Position numbers and translations under genes: made by a program. From Sulfuricella sp. (GTDB lineage Bacteria; Pseudomonadota; Gammaproteobacteria; Burkholderiales; Sulfuricellaceae), in contig JAIOJM010000248.1 in assembly GCA_019911785.1 (NCBI GenBank), positions 1 through 8,690 on the forward strand: a stretch of 8,690 bases of DNA, in the 5' to 3' direction. The notes beneath the pieces are model-generated. The model was not told the DNA's origin and made no database searches. It was given only the letters and a program-made list of their open reading frames with translations. This document shows positions 5,730 through 8,690 of the stretch, piece after piece. Position 1 is the stretch's first letter; the number at the start of each line of letters is the position of its first letter.

Positions 5730-5865
5730 CCACGAATGACACGAATAAACACGAATTGTTAGAGACAAACATCGCACCACCAAACAGGCAAACCCATAAA
5801 GCGGGTCTAATCCACTGATTATTCGTGAACATTCGTGTTTAATTCGTGCAAATTCGTGGTTAATC
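5724..5865. repeat. Intergenic element of inverted, phased ATTCGTG/CACGAAT heptamers
   Basis: The left part has CACGAAT at 5731, 5740 and 5750. The right part has its reverse complement ATTCGTG at 5821, 5831, 5842 and 5852. Copies are spaced 9 to 11 bases, about one helical turn. The outer arms are perfect over 14 bp: GATTAACCACGAAT (5724-5737) against ATTCGTGGTTAATC (5852-5865). The marR stop codon TAA (5727-5729) is within the left arm. The central 64 bases (5757-5820) show no gene. I recall similar intergenic text in various proteobacterial genomes, but the family name and mobility are unknown to me. Confidence 0.75.
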
Positions 5866-5870
5866 TTTTT
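5724..5870 (+). terminator. Possible long-stem terminator after marR
   Basis: The outer 14-bp arms of the repeat could pair in RNA and are followed directly by five T residues (5866-5870). The stem is AT-rich and the loop is over 100 bases, unlike a normal compact terminator, so this is tentative. Confidence 0.25.
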
Positions 5871-5889
5871 ATATGATGAAAGAAACGTC

Positions 5890-6444
5890 ATGACATCCCC
5901 AGCCCGCTACACCGGAACAGCCATCAGCCTGCACTGGCTGGTTGCTTTCCTGATTCTCGCTGCCTTTCCGCTCGGCCTCACTATGAGCGCCCTGGCTCTA
6001 TCGCCGCTCAAGCTCAAATTGATCAGCTATCACAAATGGCTGGGCGTCACCGTACTCCTGCTCGCCGCGGCTCGCCTTGCCTGGCGCGCAACCCACACCC
6101 CGCCGCCCTTGCCGGCTGCCATGCCGGCCTGGGAACGCTACGCCGCGCACGGGCTGCATCACCTGCTGTATGTGCTGCTGTTCGCGATTCCGCTCAGCGG
6201 CTGGCTGATGAGTTCGGCCAAGGGCTTCCAGACCGTGTATCTGGGCGTGCTGCCGCTGCCCGACCTGATCAGCAAGGACAAGGCGCTGGGGGATGTTCTC
6301 AAGGAAGTGCACGGGATGCTGAACTACGGGATGCTGGGGCTGGTTGCCGCCCACGCCGGCGCCGCGCTCAAGCACCAGTTCATCGACCGCGACGGCATCC
6401 TCGCCCGGATGCTGCCTTTCCCCGACAAGGAGAACACCCGATGA
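5890..6444 (+). CDS. Cytochrome b561 family protein
   Basis: This is an inner-membrane di-heme b-type cytochrome of 184 residues, the normal length for the bacterial b561 (YodB/YceJ-like) family. There are four hydrophobic helices at about 12-31, 47-66, 89-108 and 143-162. Candidate heme-ligand histidines are H15 (ISLHWLVAF), H48 (SYHKWLGV), H87/H90/H91 (AAHGLHHLLY), H141 (EVHGML) and H155 (AAHAG). The family is thought to pass electrons between the quinone pool and periplasmic acceptors. In E. coli the homologue is encoded next to yceI, as here. The upstream GAAAGAAA gives only a weak ribosome binding site. A start codon 16 bases earlier is in another frame and closes at once. The TGA stop overlaps the ATG of the next gene (ATGA), so the two are coupled. 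Confidence 0.92.
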   Translation: MTSPARYTGTAISLHWLVAFLILAAFPLGLTMSALALSPLKLKLISYHKWLGVTVLLLAAARLAWRATHTPPPLPAAMPAWERYAAHGLHHLLYVLLFAIPLSGWLMSSAKGFQTVYLGVLPLPDLISKDKALGDVLKEVHGMLNYGMLGLVAAHAGAALKHQFIDRDGILARMLPFPDKENTR

Positions 6445-6986
6445 TCCGCCTGCTCGCCATCCTGAGTCTGCTCTCCTCCAGCTTCGCCTACGGCGCCGAA
6501 CTGAGCGCCGTACAACTCGACAAAAGCAGCATCGCTTTCATTTCCAGACAGATGAACGTGCCGGTCGAAGGCGCCTTCAAAAAATTCACGGCGCAAATCA
6601 ACATCGACCCGGCCAGACCCGAAGCCGGTCGCGCCCGGATCGAGATCGACCTGGCCAGCATCGACGCCGGCAGCACCGAGGCGAACGACGAGGTCAAAGG
6701 CAAAAGCTGGTTCAACACCCGCGAATTCCCCAAGGCCAGCTTTGTCTCCAGCGCGGTCAAGGCGCTCGGCGGCGGCCGCTTCGAAGCTTTCGGCAAGATG
6801 ACCATCAAGGGGAAAACTCTAGAGTCCCGTGCGCCTTTCACCCTCAAACAAGAAAAAGGCGTCCTGATTCTGGACGGAAGCTTTCCGCTGAAACGCCTCG
6901 ACTACGGCATCGGCTCCGGCGTGTGGAGCGACACCTCGGTGGTCGCCGACGAAGTCCAGGTCAAGTTTCATTTCGTTTTGAAGTAA
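6441..6986 (+). CDS. YceI-family periplasmic protein, first copy
   Basis: This is a 181-residue exported lipocalin-like protein of the YceI family, whose members bind isoprenoid or quinone-type lipids in a beta-barrel. The signal peptide is MIRLLAILSLLSSSFAYGA, with likely cleavage before ELSAV. Family features are the early strand around VQLDKSSIAFISRQMNVPVEG, the strand pair with DLASIDAGSTEANDEV, and the core KSWFNTREFPKASFVSS, which matches the usual F-D-x-x-x-F-P-x-x-x-F pattern. GKMTIKGKT (about 115-123) corresponds to the usual L-T-I-x-G block. There is no cysteine. AAGGAG lies 8 bases before the ATG, which overlaps the b561 stop by 4 bp. Physical coupling to b561 suggests a quinone-linked redox role at the inner membrane face. 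Substrate is unknown. Confidence 0.9.
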   Translation: MIRLLAILSLLSSSFAYGAELSAVQLDKSSIAFISRQMNVPVEGAFKKFTAQINIDPARPEAGRARIEIDLASIDAGSTEANDEVKGKSWFNTREFPKASFVSSAVKALGGGRFEAFGKMTIKGKTLESRAPFTLKQEKGVLILDGSFPLKRLDYGIGSGVWSDTSVVADEVQVKFHFVLK

Positions 6987-7012
6987 TCCCCACCCTCAAC
7001 CGGAGAAATACC

Positions 7013-7579
7013 ATGAAAAAACTCGCTATTCTTGCCGTTGCCGCTTCCATGTCATCCGCCGCTTTCGCTGCGACGGAAACCTATGTCATCGACGGCACGC
7101 ATACCTTCCCTCGGTTCGAATACAGCCACCTGGGCTATTCCATCCAGGTCAGCCGTTTTGACAAAACCAGCGGCAAGATCACTCTGGACCGTGCTGCCAA
7201 GACCGGCTCTGTCGATGTGGTGATCGATGCAAAATCCGTGGATACCGGCTACGCACTCTTCAATGAGCACATCCAGGGGGAGGATTACTTTTATACCGCG
7301 AAGTACCCAACCATTACCTTCAAGTCCAGCAGCATGAAATTCGATGGCGACAAACTGGTCGCCGTGAATGGCGACCTGACCGTCAAGGGCGTAACCAAGC
7401 CGGTGACGCTCAGCGTGACATCCTTCCACTGCATGCCCCACCCCATGCTCAAGAAAGATGCCTGCGGTGCCAACGCCACCACCAAAATCAAGCGTTCCGA
7501 ATTCAACGCGGGTAAAAACGCCCCCTACGTGGGCGACGAAGTGACCCTGACCATCCCCGTCGAGGCGGTCAAGGAATAA
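7013..7579 (+). CDS. YceI-family periplasmic protein, second copy
   Basis: This is a 188-residue exported YceI-family protein with signal peptide MKKLAILAVAASMSSAAFA cleaved before ATETYV. It carries the classic family pattern: YVIDGTHTFPRFEYSHLGYS, then DYFYTAKYPTITFKSSSM, then NGDLTVKGVTKPVTLSVTSF (about 122-141), ending in RSEFNAGKNAPYVGDEVTLTIPVEA. It has two cysteines in FHCMPHPMLKKDACGA (C144 and C155), lacking in the first copy, which could form a disulfide in the periplasm. GGAG lies 7 bases before the ATG, and the gap to the first copy is 26 bases, so the three genes from b561 form one operon. The two copies are clearly diverged paralogues, not a recent duplication. It may carry a lipid or quinone for the b561 system (inferred). 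Confidence 0.93.
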   Translation: MKKLAILAVAASMSSAAFAATETYVIDGTHTFPRFEYSHLGYSIQVSRFDKTSGKITLDRAAKTGSVDVVIDAKSVDTGYALFNEHIQGEDYFYTAKYPTITFKSSSMKFDGDKLVAVNGDLTVKGVTKPVTLSVTSFHCMPHPMLKKDACGANATTKIKRSEFNAGKNAPYVGDEVTLTIPVEAVKE

Positions 7580-7593
7580 GGAGCTGACAAACC

Positions 7594-8690
7594 CTACTCC
7601 ATCGCCGACGGCAACTGCGCAGCGAGTGCATTCTTTTCCGCCGTCACGGTGCCCAGCAGCGCGAAACCGAGCAGCTTTCCTTCCGCACTGCGGAACAACG
7701 CCCTGACGCCATCGTCCACTTCCTCGACCTGCCACTCGCCCTGCGCACCCATATCCGGCGGCGACACCACGGCCGGGCAGGCCGGGGTTTTCACCACCAC
7801 CGGCATGGCCGGATAGCGCACCTGGGTAGCATTGCCGGCCAGGGTAGGGGCCAAGGCACGCGCCGCCTGCATGATGGGCATGACGAAAGGCAGCACCCTG
7901 CCCTCCACTTCCGCGCAATCACCCAGGGCGTAAACATCCTCGGAACTGGTCTGCAACGAAGCATTCACCACGATGCCGCGATTGACCTTGATCCCCGCCG
8001 CTTCTGCCAGTGCGTTCCGCGGCCGCAACCCGACAGCCGACAGCACCGCATCGGCCGCCAGGGTTGCTCCGTTGACCAGCGTCATGCGGAATCCTTCCCC
8101 GGCGCGCTCCACCTGCTGGGTGGTCGTACCGAGATGGAAGATGATCCCCGCCGCTTCCAGCTTGCGCTGTATGAATGCCGCGGATGCCGGCGGCAACAAG
8201 CGTCCCAGCGGCTGCGGGGCAAGGGCGATGACATGCACGCTGTAACCGGCCCCGACGAGATCATTGGCAAACTCGCAGCCGATCAGCCCGGCACCGAGAA
8301 TGGCGATGTTCTTCTTCCCCTCGATGGCCTCGCGGAAGCGCCGGTAGTCGCCATGATCGTTCACCGACAGCACCGCATCCGCCCCATTTCCCTGCAGCGG
8401 CAATCGGATGGAATCGGCGCCCATTGCCAGTACCAGCTTGCTGTAAGTTACGGTTTCGCCATTCACCATCACCTGCTTCTGTGTGACATCGATAGCCGTC
8501 ACCCTGGCGTGAGCACGGATCTCCAGCTTGAGTTCCGCCGCCATCTGGACGGCACTTTTGCCGAGCAACGCATCGGCATCCTTCTTCTGGGCAAACGCAT
8601 TGGAGAGCATGGGCTTGGAGTAGAACCCGCCGTGATCCGAAGAAAGCATCACCAGGGGTGCCTCGCCGTCCAGCTTGCGGAACTCGCGGG
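7594..8690 (-). CDS. FAD-dependent NAD(P)H oxidoreductase, rubredoxin reductase-like (5' end outside window)
   Basis: This is the last 364 residues of a class-I pyridine-nucleotide disulfide-type flavoprotein. The frame stays open to the right edge (REFRKLDGEAPLVMLSSD). It probably lacks only about 20 residues with the first FAD-binding GxGxxG. Visible features are GGFYSKPMLSNAF, the VLAMGAD strand ending the FAD domain, the NAD-binding motif ILGAGLIGCEFANDLVGAG, LSAVGLRPRN, and the second FAD motif DVYALGDCAEV. A C-terminal domain follows with VVVKTPACPAVVSPP, as in rubredoxin reductases. There is no CxxC redox disulfide in the flavin domain, so a thioredoxin-reductase type is excluded. It probably passes electrons from NAD(P)H to rubredoxin or a similar small carrier. 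The partner is not in the window. It converges on the second YceI gene, 14 bases stop to stop, with no visible terminator. Confidence 0.88.
   Translation of the reverse strand, partial: REFRKLDGEAPLVMLSSDHGGFYSKPMLSNAFAQKKDADALLGKSAVQMAAELKLEIRAHARVTAIDVTQKQVMVNGETVTYSKLVLAMGADSIRLPLQGNGADAVLSVNDHGDYRRFREAIEGKKNIAILGAGLIGCEFANDLVGAGYSVHVIALAPQPLGRLLPPASAAFIQRKLEAAGIIFHLGTTTQQVERAGEGFRMTLVNGATLAADAVLSAVGLRPRNALAEAAGIKVNRGIVVNASLQTSSEDVYALGDCAEVEGRVLPFVMPIMQAARALAPTLAGNATQVRYPAMPVVVKTPACPAVVSPPDMGAQGEWQVEEVDDGVRALFRSAEGKLLGFALLGTVTAEKNALAAQLPSAME

Noticed and set aside
5821..5860. A short CRISPR-like array from the regular ATTCGTG copies.
   Set aside because: The repeats are only 7 bases with 3-4 base gaps, with inverted copies nearby. 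This is not the repeat-spacer size of CRISPR.
5262..5891. Minus-strand open frame opposite marR and the repeat region.
   Set aside because: It is a shadow of the well-supported MarR gene, has no family features, and runs through the repeat element.
6344..7012. N-terminal extension of the second YceI protein across the first YceI gene.
   Set aside because: The extra residues are an out-of-frame reading of real genes. The ATG at 7013 has a ribosome binding site and begins a clean signal peptide.

Overview
The window looks like chromosome of a Gram-negative, probably betaproteobacterial organism. This rests on protein families I recognise (b561/YceI pairs, an NtrC-type response regulator with a PhnD-like sensor, a rubredoxin-reductase-type flavoenzyme) and on GC-rich coding sequence. 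It is an inference from memory, not a database result. No stretch longer than about 300 bases lacks a gene.

Left block, minus strand (about 5092 down to 73). A small Cys-rich DUF3330-type gene has a very strong ribosome binding site and sits behind a 26-bp near-perfect palindrome. Next comes a tightly overlapping three-gene signalling operon: a PhnD-like periplasmic binding protein, a membrane histidine kinase, and a sigma54-dependent NtrC-family response regulator. This is the gene set of arsenite-sensing AioXSR/ArxXSR three-component systems. Immediately downstream is an ACR3-type arsenite efflux permease gene of clearly lower GC. Its 3' end has been cut off by an IS3-family insertion sequence, of which only the right end (1 to about 139) lies in the window.

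Middle block, plus strand (5215-7579). A MarR-family regulator has a good sigma70 promoter whose -10 lies in the centre of a 13-bp-arm inverted repeat, so autoregulation is likely. A 142-bp intergenic element of inverted, helically phased ATTCGTG/CACGAAT heptamers separates it from cytochrome b561 and two tandem, dissimilar YceI-family periplasmic proteins. b561 and the first YceI overlap by 4 bp, and the second follows 26 bases later. This looks like a quinone-linked envelope electron-transfer or stress operon.

Right block, minus strand (8690 to 7594). A rubredoxin-reductase-like FAD/NAD oxidoreductase, open at its 5' end, converges on the second YceI gene with only 14 bases between stop codons.

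How they may work together: the left block most plausibly senses an oxyanion (arsenite suggested by acr3) in the periplasm and activates sigma54 promoters that are not visible here. The acr3 copy has lost its last membrane helices. The target promoters and any arsenite oxidase genes must lie elsewhere.
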